A DNA stretch of 64,000 nt from the IMG/VR virus record IMGVR_UViG_3300046535_002009, positions 46,061 to 110,060 of that record; one strand, 5' to 3'. Shown one piece after another: positions 37,722 to 44,868 of this stretch. Under the pieces are notes generated by a model. The model made no database searches and had not been told where the DNA came from. It worked only from the letters and a program-made list of their open reading frames with translations. This stretch comes from a virus. A program made the translations under genes and the position numbers. Numbering within the stretch: the stretch's first letter is position 1; every line of letters begins with the position of its first letter.

Positions 37722-39254
37722 CTACGTCGCGACGGGCTCCAGGACCTTGGGCCACTCCTCGAACCCAGGCTGCCCGAAGAAGATCAGGTTCACCCGGGGC
37801 CCAACCGGCTGGCCGTGACCCTTCCTCAACGCCGGCAAGACCTCGACCCGCAGGACCTTGCGGATGACGTGGCGCTTCTGCTCAAGGACGAGCTCCTCCT
37901 CGTCGTTCCACATCTCGTCCAGCGCATCCGGATCCATCCCGATGAGACGGTCCAGCAGCGGGTCACCCACCGACAGAAGCCCCTTCACGATGGCCTCGGA
38001 CGCCCGGGCCAGCGGGATCAGCCGCTGCTCCAGCTCGGCGAGCGAGGCGACGGTCAGGCCGGGCAGGCCGGTCACCGGGTCGAACTCGGTCGCCCGCGCC
38101 CGCGCGTCTCGGAGCTGCTCGGTGATCGCCTTCAGCTTGGCCCGCTCCCGTTCCAGTTCACCGCTCGACGCCTGTCGGCGCATCGCCGCGGCTGCCTTCT
38201 CGGAGGACAGCCACTGCAGCAGGGCCTCCTCGACGTAGGCCTCCAGGAGCTGCTTCATGATGGACAAGTGCTCCACGCGGCACCGGTAGAGCGCGCCACG
38301 GCGGTACTTGGGCTGTGCCAGCCGCACCGTCATCGTGCTGTTGCGGATGTCCACGTCGGCACGGCAGAGCGAGCAGAGCGCGATCCCGGACAGCAGGTGC
38401 TCGACGCCGGTCGTGTGGGTCGTCCTGCGGTCCGGGTCGTCGAGCATCCGCTGGACACGCCAGAAGACGTCCTCGTCGACGAGCCCCTTCCAGGCAGCCG
38501 GATACTCGGTGTCGTGGTGGACTCGGATCCCGATGTACGCCCTGTTCTGCAGGATCGCGCGGATGCCCTGGTCCGTCATCAGCGGGCGGCGGGGCAGCAT
38601 GAAGGCGACGAGGCGCTTGATGGAGATCTTCTGGTCCGCCATGTTGAACAGCTTGACGAGTACGGGCGCTTCGTCCGGGTGGGCGACCTGCCCGAGAAGT
38701 TCGCCAGTGTCCGGGTCATAGACCCGCTTGAAGCCGAAAGGCGGGGTGCCGGTCATCCAGCCCCGCTGGGCGCTGAGGCGTGCGGTCCGGACGTTGCGGG
38801 CGATGATCGTGTCGCCCTCGCCCTCGGACTCCACGGCGTCCCGGGCGGTCTCGCGCCGGTCGGATGCCTTGGTGAGGTCGTAGACCCGGCCGTCGTAGCA
38901 CCAGAGGACGCCGGTCTCCATGCACAGCGCGCGGAGCCTCACGTACCCGTCGAGCGTGCGGTTCGTGCGGGACCTCTCGGCGTACACGATCACGTCGATT
39001 TTGCCCGCGCGGACGTCTTCGACCATACGCTCGTACTCGTCACGGACCTTCGTGGCGCGACTGCTTGCCGAACGGTCGCGGTCCTCGTAGAAGTCGACAA
39101 TCTCCCAGCCGCGCTCGTTGCACTCGGCGCGGCACTCGGCGAACTGGTCCTTGATGGATCGTCCGCGGTAGCGCGGGTCTCGAGATGCCCGACCATACAC
39201 AGCGGCCCGCAGCGGGCGAGTCGCCTGCGCGGGCACCGAGTACAGGTAGTTCAT
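37722..39254 (-). CDS. int: large serine integrase, 510 aa
   Basis: The catalytic domain starts at RAAVYGRASRDPRYRGRS, with the nucleophile Ser24 and the conserved Arg residues; VIVYAERSRTNR holds the second active-site arginine. The recombinase domain contains GWMTGTPPFGFKRV, and RAYIGIRVHH marks its end; the zinc ribbon is CSLCRADVDIRN with a later RCRVEH. A coiled coil follows (GELERERAKLKAITEQLRD). Length is normal for phiC31/TG1-type integrases (500-610). Its start is 34 bp from the predicted attP. It integrates phage DNA at a chromosomal attB, and needs the gp3-like factor to excise. Confidence 0.9.
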   Translation of the reverse strand: MNYLYSVPAQATRPLRAAVYGRASRDPRYRGRSIKDQFAECRAECNERGWEIVDFYEDRDRSASSRATKVRDEYERMVEDVRAGKIDVIVYAERSRTNRTLDGYVRLRALCMETGVLWCYDGRVYDLTKASDRRETARDAVESEGEGDTIIARNVRTARLSAQRGWMTGTPPFGFKRVYDPDTGELLGQVAHPDEAPVLVKLFNMADQKISIKRLVAFMLPRRPLMTDQGIRAILQNRAYIGIRVHHDTEYPAAWKGLVDEDVFWRVQRMLDDPDRRTTHTTGVEHLLSGIALCSLCRADVDIRNSTMTVRLAQPKYRRGALYRCRVEHLSIMKQLLEAYVEEALLQWLSSEKAAAAMRRQASSGELERERAKLKAITEQLRDARARATEFDPVTGLPGLTVASLAELEQRLIPLARASEAIVKGLLSVGDPLLDRLIGMDPDALDEMWNDEEELVLEQKRHVIRKVLRVEVLPALRKGHGQPVGPRVNLIFFGQPGFEEWPKVLEPVAT

Positions 39255-39262
39255 GGCCAGTC

Positions 39263-39289
39263 AGCATAGGGGGCTACCCCTGACAGCAA
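39263..39289 (-). promoter_or_regulatory. integrase promoter with an immunity-type operator
   Basis: TATGCT (minus strand, 39268-39263) lies nine bases before the integrase ATG. Upstream the minus strand reads TTGCTGTCA (complement of TGACAGCAA, 39281-39289), identical over nine bases to the operator at 36549-36557. Spacing to the -10 is shorter than usual, so the exact -35 is unsure. Repressor control of the integrase is suggested. Confidence 0.45.
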
Positions 39290-39339
39290 TACCCCTCTTT
39301 AACAAATCTGCGTGCGCCGCTTTTGGAAAAGGGGGTATT
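39288..39339. other. attP: probable phage attachment site attP for the serine integrase
   Basis: Two inverted arms, AATACCCCTCTTT (39288-39300) and AAAAGGGGGTATT (39327-39339), match at 11 of 13 positions and are separated by 26 bp, 52 bp in all. Large serine integrases use attP sites of about 50 bp with inverted arms contacted by the zinc-ribbon domain. The centre falls at 39313-39314 (TG). The site lies next to the integrase start, the usual place. No host sequence was available to find attB. Confidence 0.55.
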
Positions 39340-39381
39340 TAAACGTGCAGGTCAGGTCGATAGGGCGCGGTACGCAGCACA

Positions 39382-39415
39382 AAGGGCCGTTCACCTGGCG
39401 GGGTGAACGGCCCTT
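39382..39415 (-). terminator. strong terminator, 14-bp perfect stem
   Basis: AAGGGCCGTTCACC pairs with GGTGAACGGCCCTT around a 6-base loop; on the minus strand the stem ends in CCCTTTG. It stands 11 bp beyond the stop of the gene at 39426 and shields the attP/integrase region from its transcription. Confidence 0.75.
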
Positions 39416-39425
39416 CGGGCACCGG

Positions 39426-39833
39426 TCAGGTCGTGCCGGTGGAGCACACGAAGATCATGACGGCCAGCGATCCGCACAGCCGGTTGACGAGTTCGCCGAG
39501 CTGCGCATGGGAGGCCTGGACGAGGTCCACGCTCTCGGACCAGTCGAGCTCGTCGAGCTGCTTGCGCGGTGCACAGCCGGACAGCCTGATCATGTCGGCC
39601 AGGGCCCCACGGAGGCGCTCGACCAGATGGATCAGATCCCCATCGTCCGCGGAGTGGAGGTCGGTCCTTTCGGCCTCGCGGAGGTCGGCTCGCGCCATGG
39701 CGATCCGCTCGACGGCGAAGTCCGGGCGCGGGAAGGTCGGGCGTTCTGTGGTCACCGGGCTGAAGGGCTGGAAGCCGACGGGGGAGGCGAGCGCGGCCGA
39801 GCCGCGCTGAGGGAACGGCAGAGGATTCGTCAT
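39426..39833 (-). CDS. hypothetical helical protein, possibly DUF6415-like, 135 aa
   Basis: ATG 39833 has GGAG eight bases ahead. The N-terminal third is Pro-rich; the rest is helical (VERIAMARADLREAERTDLH, LIHLVERLRGALADMIRLSG, AQLGELVNRLCGSLAVM). The spacing resembles DUF6415 proteins of Streptomyces, which have unknown function; the match is by eye. First gene of the accessory block right of the integrase. Confidence 0.6.
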   Translation of the reverse strand: MTNPLPFPQRGSAALASPVGFQPFSPVTTERPTFPRPDFAVERIAMARADLREAERTDLHSADDGDLIHLVERLRGALADMIRLSGCAPRKQLDELDWSESVDLVQASHAQLGELVNRLCGSLAVMIFVCSTGTT

Positions 39834-39909
39834 TCGGACTCTCCGTCCCCGACGGCCGGACCGTTGCAGGTGCGCTTACGCGCCTGGCGGCCCGGCCGAC
39901 GTGCTGGGG

Positions 39910-40089
39910 TCAGCCGCCCCAGTTCGTGTCCATCGGCTGGTACGGAGTCGTGTCCGTGTCGCCCGGAGTGGGCACGGCGATCTTCACGGTCGGCGAACTT
40001 GCGGAGCTCAGCTCCTCGGCCTGCGCGGCGGCGGCCGGCAGGGCAATCAGCGCGGCTGCAGCGAGCAGCACGCTTGCGGTCTTCTTCAT
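39910..40089 (-). CDS. short secreted peptide precursor, 59 aa
   Basis: GAGGAG is four bases before ATG 40089. Residues 1-24 are a classical signal peptide (MKKTASVLLAAAALIALPAA, then AAQA as cleavage site). The mature peptide would be about 35 residues, polar, and end in PYQPMDTNWGG. It has no lipobox and no cysteine. The gene lies back to back with a TrmB/LuxR-like regulator gene. A signalling role is inferred from this arrangement. Confidence 0.65.
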   Translation of the reverse strand: MKKTASVLLAAAALIALPAAAAQAEELSSASSPTVKIAVPTPGDTDTTPYQPMDTNWGG

Positions 40090-40356
40090 GATTCTCCTCT
40101 GTGTTCCCTCCGGTGCCGCTGGGGCGGCACTGGGTGGTCATAGGACATGTGGCGACGCGCGCCCGTGTCAACATCCGCCCCGTTTCGGTTGAGTGACAGA
40201 CTGCCGATGCCTTCGCGCGGAAGGCGTGGGGCCCGGTCCGACGTGGTTGATGGTTCATCCACCCGCTCCGCAACGATCGCGCACGGATAGTTGCCGGACA
40301 AGACGATCTGTGGTGCATTTATCTGCGACTGCATAAAGACGCAGAAGGGCTGAAGA
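40090..40356. promoter_or_regulatory. divergent control region of the peptide and regulator genes
   Basis: This 267-bp region separates the two genes. It holds two TGCAT elements (TGCATTTAT at 40313, TGCATAAAG at 40330) close to the regulator's start that could be binding sites for its HTH, and a GC-rich segment near the peptide gene. No promoter could be placed with confidence. Confidence 0.35.
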
Positions 40357-41322
40357 GTGAGCGACCTTGGTGTCGTGCCGGCGAGCGCGGTGATCCCTGA
40401 CGATGCACGGGAGTTGTACGCCCGGATGGCTGGCTTGGGGGAGCAGCCCGGGCCCGATGACGACGCATCGCTGCATCTGCTGCTCAGCCTTGGCCTGGTC
40501 CGGCAGGACGTCAGCGAGGGCTACCTGCTCGTCGATCCGCAGTACGTGGGCGCTCGCTGGGAGGGCTCGTTCTACACCAGCGCGGCACGGATGCTGGAGC
40601 AGGCGGCGACCGTCTCCGAGGCGCTTCGCCCCCTTCGGCATGCGTTCGACAATCGTTCGTCCGAGTCTGCCGGCCTGATCGAGTACCACCGGGGGTCGGA
40701 GGCCATCAACTGGCGGGTGGGGCAGGTACTCGGAGGCTGTTCGAGTGAGCTGCTGGTGTGCCAGCCCGGTGGTCCGCGGCGGCCGGAGATCCTCCAGGAG
40801 ACCGCACAGCGGGACCTGGAGACGCTGAACCGTGGCGTGGCGATGAAGACGATCTACCACGACCACGCGCGAGCTGGCGCGTCCATCGACGACTGGGTCA
40901 AGGTCATGACCGACGCCGGGGCGGAGATCCGGACCCTCGACGAGAAGTTCGAGCGGATGTTCATCATCGACCGGCGGATCGCGGTCGTCCCGGGGGACGA
41001 CATCCTCACGACGAGCTCGGACGCAGTCGCCTACATCGTGAACGACAGTGGGGTGGCACGGTTCCTGGCCCGCCAGTTCGAGCGGGACTGGAACCGTGCC
41101 CGCGCTTGGAGCGAGACGGCGAAGGCGGAGGTGTCGCTGACCGGTCGGCAGGCCGCCGTCCTGCGAGGGCTCGCGGCGGGTGACGGCCAGCAGCTCATTG
41201 CCCGCCGCCTGAAGATCAGCCAGCGGACGATGGCTGACACGATCTCCGAGCTGAAGGCGCTGTACAACGTCACGTCGCTGTTCCAGCTTGCGTGCAGCTG
41301 GACCTCGGCGGGTGGCGTGTAG
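40357..41322 (+). CDS. TrmB-like transcriptional regulator with LuxR-type HTH, 321 aa
   Basis: GTG 40357 has AGAAGGG eight bases ahead. The first 90 residues are helical (LLSLGLVRQDVSEGYLLVDP is typical of a small winged-helix N-terminus). Residues about 105-235 resemble the PLD-like effector domain of TrmB proteins (ELLVCQPGGPRRPEILQ, MFIIDRRIAVVPGDD). A GerE-type HTH ends the protein (LTGRQAAVLRGLAAGDGQQ, ISQRTMADTISELKALYNV). Streptomyces has many such regulators beside small secreted peptides. Its ligand is unknown; the adjacent peptide is the prime candidate. Confidence 0.75.
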   Translation: MSDLGVVPASAVIPDDARELYARMAGLGEQPGPDDDASLHLLLSLGLVRQDVSEGYLLVDPQYVGARWEGSFYTSAARMLEQAATVSEALRPLRHAFDNRSSESAGLIEYHRGSEAINWRVGQVLGGCSSELLVCQPGGPRRPEILQETAQRDLETLNRGVAMKTIYHDHARAGASIDDWVKVMTDAGAEIRTLDEKFERMFIIDRRIAVVPGDDILTTSSDAVAYIVNDSGVARFLARQFERDWNRARAWSETAKAEVSLTGRQAAVLRGLAAGDGQQLIARRLKISQRTMADTISELKALYNVTSLFQLACSWTSAGGV

Positions 41323-41324
41323 CG

Positions 41325-41537
41325 TCAGCTCTCCCCGCCTCCTCTCAGGGCCGCGGCCAGCCGATGGGCTGTCTCGGCAGTCGCGGAGCCGAGGTTCACC
41401 AGGGAGAAGTCGGACATGATTCCGATCATGTCCACGCCCAGCGACGGCAGGATGATGCCCTGCTCCCTGAGCGCCTCTCGCAGATCCTCGACTGCGTCCT
41501 GGGCTTCCTTCCATGCATCCGGTACCGACTCAGCCAC
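41325..41537 (-). CDS. small hypothetical protein, 70 aa; paralogue of 41909-42115
   Basis: GTG 41537 is the likely start. The motif LREALREQGIILPSLGVD followed by VNLGSATAETAHRLAAALR also appears in the 68-aa protein at 41909. Two helices with a short strand are predicted. The pair brackets an XRE regulator gene. No catalytic feature. It converges with the TrmB-like gene two bases apart. Confidence 0.65.
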   Translation of the reverse strand: MAESVPDAWKEAQDAVEDLREALREQGIILPSLGVDMIGIMSDFSLVNLGSATAETAHRLAAALRGGGES

Positions 41538-41593
41538 GTCGTTGCTTCTCTCTGTACTTGGCCTGGATACATCGCATACCCAGGCTGATTGAT

Positions 41594-41610
41594 TTACCAC
41601 GCGGTGGTAA
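41594..41610. promoter_or_regulatory. 17-bp palindrome, likely operator of the XRE gene
   Basis: TTACCAC-GCG-GTGGTAA is a perfect palindrome in the 88-bp gap between the divergent genes starting at 41537 and 41626. It is 15 bp before the XRE start codon. Autoregulation by the XRE protein is the simplest reading. Confidence 0.6.
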
Positions 41611-41625
41611 GGACTGAAAGGGGTT

Positions 41626-41886
41626 ATGGGCCCTAGTCGTGGAGGGGTGCCCACCGATGATCTTCCCGACTACGTCCGACATCACCGCTGGCTGCTCGGC
41701 AGCCGACTGCGCCAGACGCGCCTAGAACAGGAGTTGACCCAGGAGGACCTGGCCCGCATGACCGGCGTGGACAGCAAGACCATCAGCCGGACCGAGAACG
41801 GGCACCACAACGTGGGGATCGATCTGGTCGCACGGCTGGCGCATGCCCTCGGCGTTCCGAGCTGGACGCTGTTCGAGGAACGCTGA
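41626..41886 (+). CDS. XRE-family HTH regulator, 86 aa
   Basis: GAAAGGGG precedes ATG 41626. A canonical XRE HTH covers residues about 23-80: LGSRLRQTRLEQELTQEDLA, then MTGVDSKTISRTENGHH. The protein has no further domain. It is divergent from one of two small paralogous genes and directly followed, in the other direction, by the second. Confidence 0.85.
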   Translation: MGPSRGGVPTDDLPDYVRHHRWLLGSRLRQTRLEQELTQEDLARMTGVDSKTISRTENGHHNVGIDLVARLAHALGVPSWTLFEER

Positions 41887-41908
41887 CCCAGGGCCGGTTG
41901 GCTACCGG

Positions 41909-42115
41909 CTAGCTTGCGGGCCGGAGAGCCTCGGCCAGGAGGTGGATTTCGCGCGCGACCGCGCGCCCCAGGTCGACCATCCACTCCCCCGGTCGCGCCC
42001 TGGACGGACGCACCTCCAGGGACGGTAGGACGATCCCATGTTCAGACAAGGCGGACTTCAGCTCACGGAGCGCACGTTCGGCCTCCACCTTGCTGGTCGG
42101 CTCGTCGGCGGTCAC
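41909..42115 (-). CDS. small hypothetical protein, 68 aa; paralogue of 41325-41537
   Basis: It contains LRELKSALSEHGIVLPSLEV and VDLGRAVAREIHLLAEALR, matching the other paralogue at most hydrophobic positions. GTG 42115 overlaps the preceding stop. Probably a partner or antagonist in the same regulatory unit as the XRE gene; unproven. Confidence 0.65.
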   Translation of the reverse strand: MTADEPTSKVEAERALRELKSALSEHGIVLPSLEVRPSRARPGEWMVDLGRAVAREIHLLAEALRPAS

Positions 42116-42333
42116 CGGCGGATCTGCCTGTTCCGGTAGGCCTCGTCGAACGAGTCCCAGACCACGAGGTGGCCGTCCTCGGCGTACGGATGGCCGTCGG
42201 GCTGAAGGACGTACCAGCCGCGACCCGGTCCTCTGTAGGGCTCGACGCCCTGGCCCTCGATCTTCTCGGGCAGCACCGGGGCCGGCACGGGCTGGCAGAG
42301 GCGTCGGCTGTCGGTGCGTCGAGGCTCGATCAT
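42112..42333 (-). CDS. hypothetical protein, 73 aa
   Basis: ATG 42333 (or GTG 42336). Aromatic, strand-rich second half (GRGWYVLQPDGHPYAEDG, VVWDSFDEAYRNRQ). Conserved-looking single-domain protein of unknown role in a three-gene leftward unit. Confidence 0.6.
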   Translation of the reverse strand: MIEPRRTDSRRLCQPVPAPVLPEKIEGQGVEPYRGPGRGWYVLQPDGHPYAEDGHLVVWDSFDEAYRNRQIRR

Positions 42334-42566
42334 CACAGGCCACCGTCCCGGCCCGCCGTGGCTGCGGCGCGGCGGGCGACGAGGCAGCGGGTGCAGGTCA
42401 CGGTCTCCCAGTCGTGCGCGACGCCGCACACGCCGGGCGTGGAGACGACGCCGTCCGGGTGGAGCGGCGGGTCGGCGTCACCGCAGTGAAAGCACGCCCG
42501 GCCGTGGAGGCGCGCGGGGCTGATGTCCTCGTCGACCAGCGGCAAGGAACGGTCGGTATCTGTCAC
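42333..42566 (-). CDS. small zinc-binding protein, 77 aa
   Basis: GTG 42566 is chosen. RACFHCGDADPP and VTCTRCLVARR, 28 residues apart, form two CxxC pairs; a CGVAHDWE element lies between. Probably one zinc. First gene of the unit ending at 41909. Confidence 0.65.
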   Translation of the reverse strand: MTDTDRSLPLVDEDISPARLHGRACFHCGDADPPLHPDGVVSTPGVCGVAHDWETVTCTRCLVARRAAATAGRDGGL

Positions 42567-42622
42567 ACCGTCATCGTCCCCGGGTGGAACAAGCAGAAGT
42601 GCTACAGCCTGTGGCACATCGG

Positions 42623-43807
42623 TCAGACAGCTTTCGCCCAGCGGGCGAAGGCGAGGAGCCGCTCGTCGCGGCCACGGTCGAGTCGGACCATCGTGGCCAG
42701 CTCTGCCCGTACCTGGCCGTGCTCACGGACGTGCTGGGGCGCGATCGCCCGGGCGGCCTGGAGGGAGTCGAGGGCGTGGCCGGGCCGCCCGAGCTGCATC
42801 TGGGCTCGGCCCAGGTCGATGTAGTAGTGGCTGCGCCGCTCGGCGCCGAGGCTCGGAGGCGGGGCCCAGGAGCGGGCGGCGGCGACGGCGCCTAGGAGGT
42901 CCTGCGGCTCTCCGAGTTCCACGGCGACCGACAGGCGGTGAATCTCGACGGAGTGGGGGCCCACCGCGGTGCCGTCGTAGAGACGCTCCGGAAACGTCCG
43001 GGCCAGCGTGCCGGCCTCGGTCAGGTGGGCGCGCGCGGTGTCTGCGTCTCGCATGCGGCCGGCGACGACGGCGGCTCGCATGTGCAGCGCGGCCGCGGCT
43101 GCGGCGAGGGGACCGGTGCGAGGGGAAGGCATCCGGTCGGCGGCGGCCTGAAGAGCGCGCAGGCCGGGGGCGAGCTGGCCGCTGGCGAAGAACACCTCCG
43201 TCCTGACGTATGCGGCGGCGGCGGCCAGCGCGGGGTCCTCGGCGATGGAGGAAGCCCAGCGCATCAGCTCGACGAGCCTTCCCGACAGGTCCCGGTATCC
43301 GTGCTTGTAGGCGACGGCGTCCGCGCTGCGGACCGCGAGCGCTAGCAGGTGCGCGGCCCGTTGACGGTCGGCGCCGGCGGCCTGGTCGACGGCGCGGAAC
43401 AGCTCGGCCAGGAGCGGCGCGATCGTCTCTGCAAGCTGGCCGTAGCGGGAGTTGACCCGGTCGTCTGTGGCCGCATGGACGGCGGCTGCGAGCTGGGCGA
43501 GGGGCCGGACAGGGCCGTCGTCCGGCAGGTCGTAGGCGGCGATCACGGACTGGAGGCCGGGGATTGCGAGGTGCACTCGGCTCTCGGTGCGGCCGGGGCC
43601 GCCGAGGAGTTCGTCCGCCGTGGTCTTGAGGTGGCGAGCGAGCGCGTCCAGCACGCTGTCGCTCGGGGACCGCTCGCCGTCCTCGACCTTGCGGATCATG
43701 CTGGTCGAGACGCCGGATCGCTCCTCCAGCGCCCGGCGGCTCAGACCGCACGCGCTCCGGGCGGCCTTGATGCGCAGTCCGACTTCGGTGGCGATACGAC
43801 CGGGCAT
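42623..43807 (-). CDS. XRE-family regulator with TPR-like C-terminal region, 394 aa
   Basis: An XRE HTH (LRIKAARSACGLSRRALEER, then SGVSTSMIRKVEDGERS) occupies residues about 8-65. About 300 residues of helical pairs follow, of the TPR kind seen in Streptomyces regulators (AAAAAYVRTEVFFASGQLAP; YIDLGRAQMQLGRPGHALD). ATG 43807 is used; GTG 43837 is in frame. This architecture is very common in Streptomyces chromosomes, often paired with small neighbours, here with a HAD hydrolase upstream. Confidence 0.8.
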   Translation of the reverse strand: MPGRIATEVGLRIKAARSACGLSRRALEERSGVSTSMIRKVEDGERSPSDSVLDALARHLKTTADELLGGPGRTESRVHLAIPGLQSVIAAYDLPDDGPVRPLAQLAAAVHAATDDRVNSRYGQLAETIAPLLAELFRAVDQAAGADRQRAAHLLALAVRSADAVAYKHGYRDLSGRLVELMRWASSIAEDPALAAAAAYVRTEVFFASGQLAPGLRALQAAADRMPSPRTGPLAAAAAALHMRAAVVAGRMRDADTARAHLTEAGTLARTFPERLYDGTAVGPHSVEIHRLSVAVELGEPQDLLGAVAAARSWAPPPSLGAERRSHYYIDLGRAQMQLGRPGHALDSLQAARAIAPQHVREHGQVRAELATMVRLDRGRDERLLAFARWAKAV

Positions 43808-43910
43808 GGGCGAGGGCTCCGTTCCGTGCGACACCACGACGGTACCGGCGGGCCCGGACGTGGTGTGCCGGAACGGCCCGGCGGCTCGGGAGTGCCCAGG
43901 CGGCGGCTGG

Positions 43911-44555
43911 TCACTGGGCTGAGGTGATCACCTCTGCGAGGTCGTGCAGCGAGTTGACACGCCAGTCGGCGGCCGCCGCCTCCGAGCTGTCCGCCCATAG
44001 GTGCCCGAGTGGCCCGCGGCGCAGGTGGGCCGCGCGCATGCCGGCGGCCAGTGCGGGGTGGATGTCGTTCGCCGGGTGGTCGCCGACGTAGAGGATCTCG
44101 TGGCGCTGGCCCGGTGCCCAGTCGGCGACCCGGTCGAAGAACTCCGGCGACGGCTTGGCTACTCCCCACTCGGCAGAGGTGACGATGCCGTCCGCGGGTA
44201 GGTTCATTGCGCGCAGCAGGTTCCCGGCCCGGTGGTTCTGGTTGCCGGCGATGCCTACCCAGACGCCGATGTCGCGCAGCCGTTGTAGGGCCGGTCGGAC
44301 GTCGGGGTAGAGGTCGGTCCGGTCGAGGAACTCGTCCTGGCCTGCTGCCCGGCGTGCCTCCCACTCTTCGGCCACGTCGCACCCGGGCTTGATGATGCGG
44401 ATTGCGTCCGCGTTGTCGCGGCCCTGGGCGACGACCGCGCCCACGAGGGCGGACATGGTGTGTGCGGGGACGCCGAGCCAGCGGGCCCAGTCAGCCCAGT
44501 AGCGGGCGTCGCTGACGAGGGTTTCCCCGATGTCGAGGACCACGGATTTGATCAC
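43911..44555 (-). CDS. HAD-superfamily hydrolase, 214 aa
   Basis: Motif I SVVLDIGETLV has Asp8, but the usual second Asp (two residues on) is Gly, which differs from phosphatases such as YjjG (DxD) and may limit phosphatase activity. Motif II is near GIAGNQNHRAGNLLRAMN, motif III is AKPSPEFFDRV (Lys) and motif IV YVGDHPANDI (Gly-Asp and Asp). The cap is helical (residues about 20-80). Substrate unknown. GTG 44555. Separate from the XRE-TPR gene by about 100 bp. Confidence 0.8.
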   Translation of the reverse strand: MIKSVVLDIGETLVSDARYWADWARWLGVPAHTMSALVGAVVAQGRDNADAIRIIKPGCDVAEEWEARRAAGQDEFLDRTDLYPDVRPALQRLRDIGVWVGIAGNQNHRAGNLLRAMNLPADGIVTSAEWGVAKPSPEFFDRVADWAPGQRHEILYVGDHPANDIHPALAAGMRAAHLRRGPLGHLWADSSEAAAADWRVNSLHDLAEVITSAQ

Positions 44556-44616
44556 GCGGCGAGCCTACCCAGGTGTCGGCAGCGGATGCCTTCCCGGTCG
44601 CTCGTAGGATGGCGAG

Positions 44617-44856
44617 ATGCCTGGACCTGCTGCCCTTCCTCTGCCTGATGACCTGGTCGCCCTTGGCCGTACGCGTCGGGCTGCTGAGCTCGCAATGGAG
44701 GCTGCGGCCCGCGACGGCGGGGACGTCGAGGCGGCTCGGCAGGCCTTCGTCGAGGCTGGCTTGGCGGTCCGCGCGCATCCGATCTGGCAGGAAGCGCGAC
44801 GCGCTGGTTGCCACCACCAGACCGCTCAGGCGCTCACGGATGCCGTGCGGGACTGA
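44617..44856 (+). CDS. conserved small protein, 79 aa
   Basis: The N-terminus MPGPAALPLPDDLVALGRT resembles a small Streptomyces protein family often beside regulator genes. The rest is helical, ending in CHHQTAQALTDAVRD. It runs convergent to the collagen-like gene, 12 bp away. Marks the right end of the accessory block. Confidence 0.65.
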   Translation: MPGPAALPLPDDLVALGRTRRAAELAMEAAARDGGDVEAARQAFVEAGLAVRAHPIWQEARRAGCHHQTAQALTDAVRD

Positions 44857-44868
44857 GACGTCCAGGAC

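Noticed and set aside
37815-39269. Long plus-strand reading frame (484 codons) opposite the integrase
   Set aside because: It is the GC-rich shadow of a clear serine integrase; its composition (His, Arg, Leu, Gly runs) is not protein-like and it has no motif.
30674-39339. Interpretation as an ordinary integrated prophage with the integrase at its edge
   Set aside because: Phage genes lie on both sides of the integrase and the adjacent site has both inverted arms; an integrated prophage would have host DNA on one side of a half site. Two separate prophages with host DNA at 39.4-44.8 kb remain a less likely alternative.
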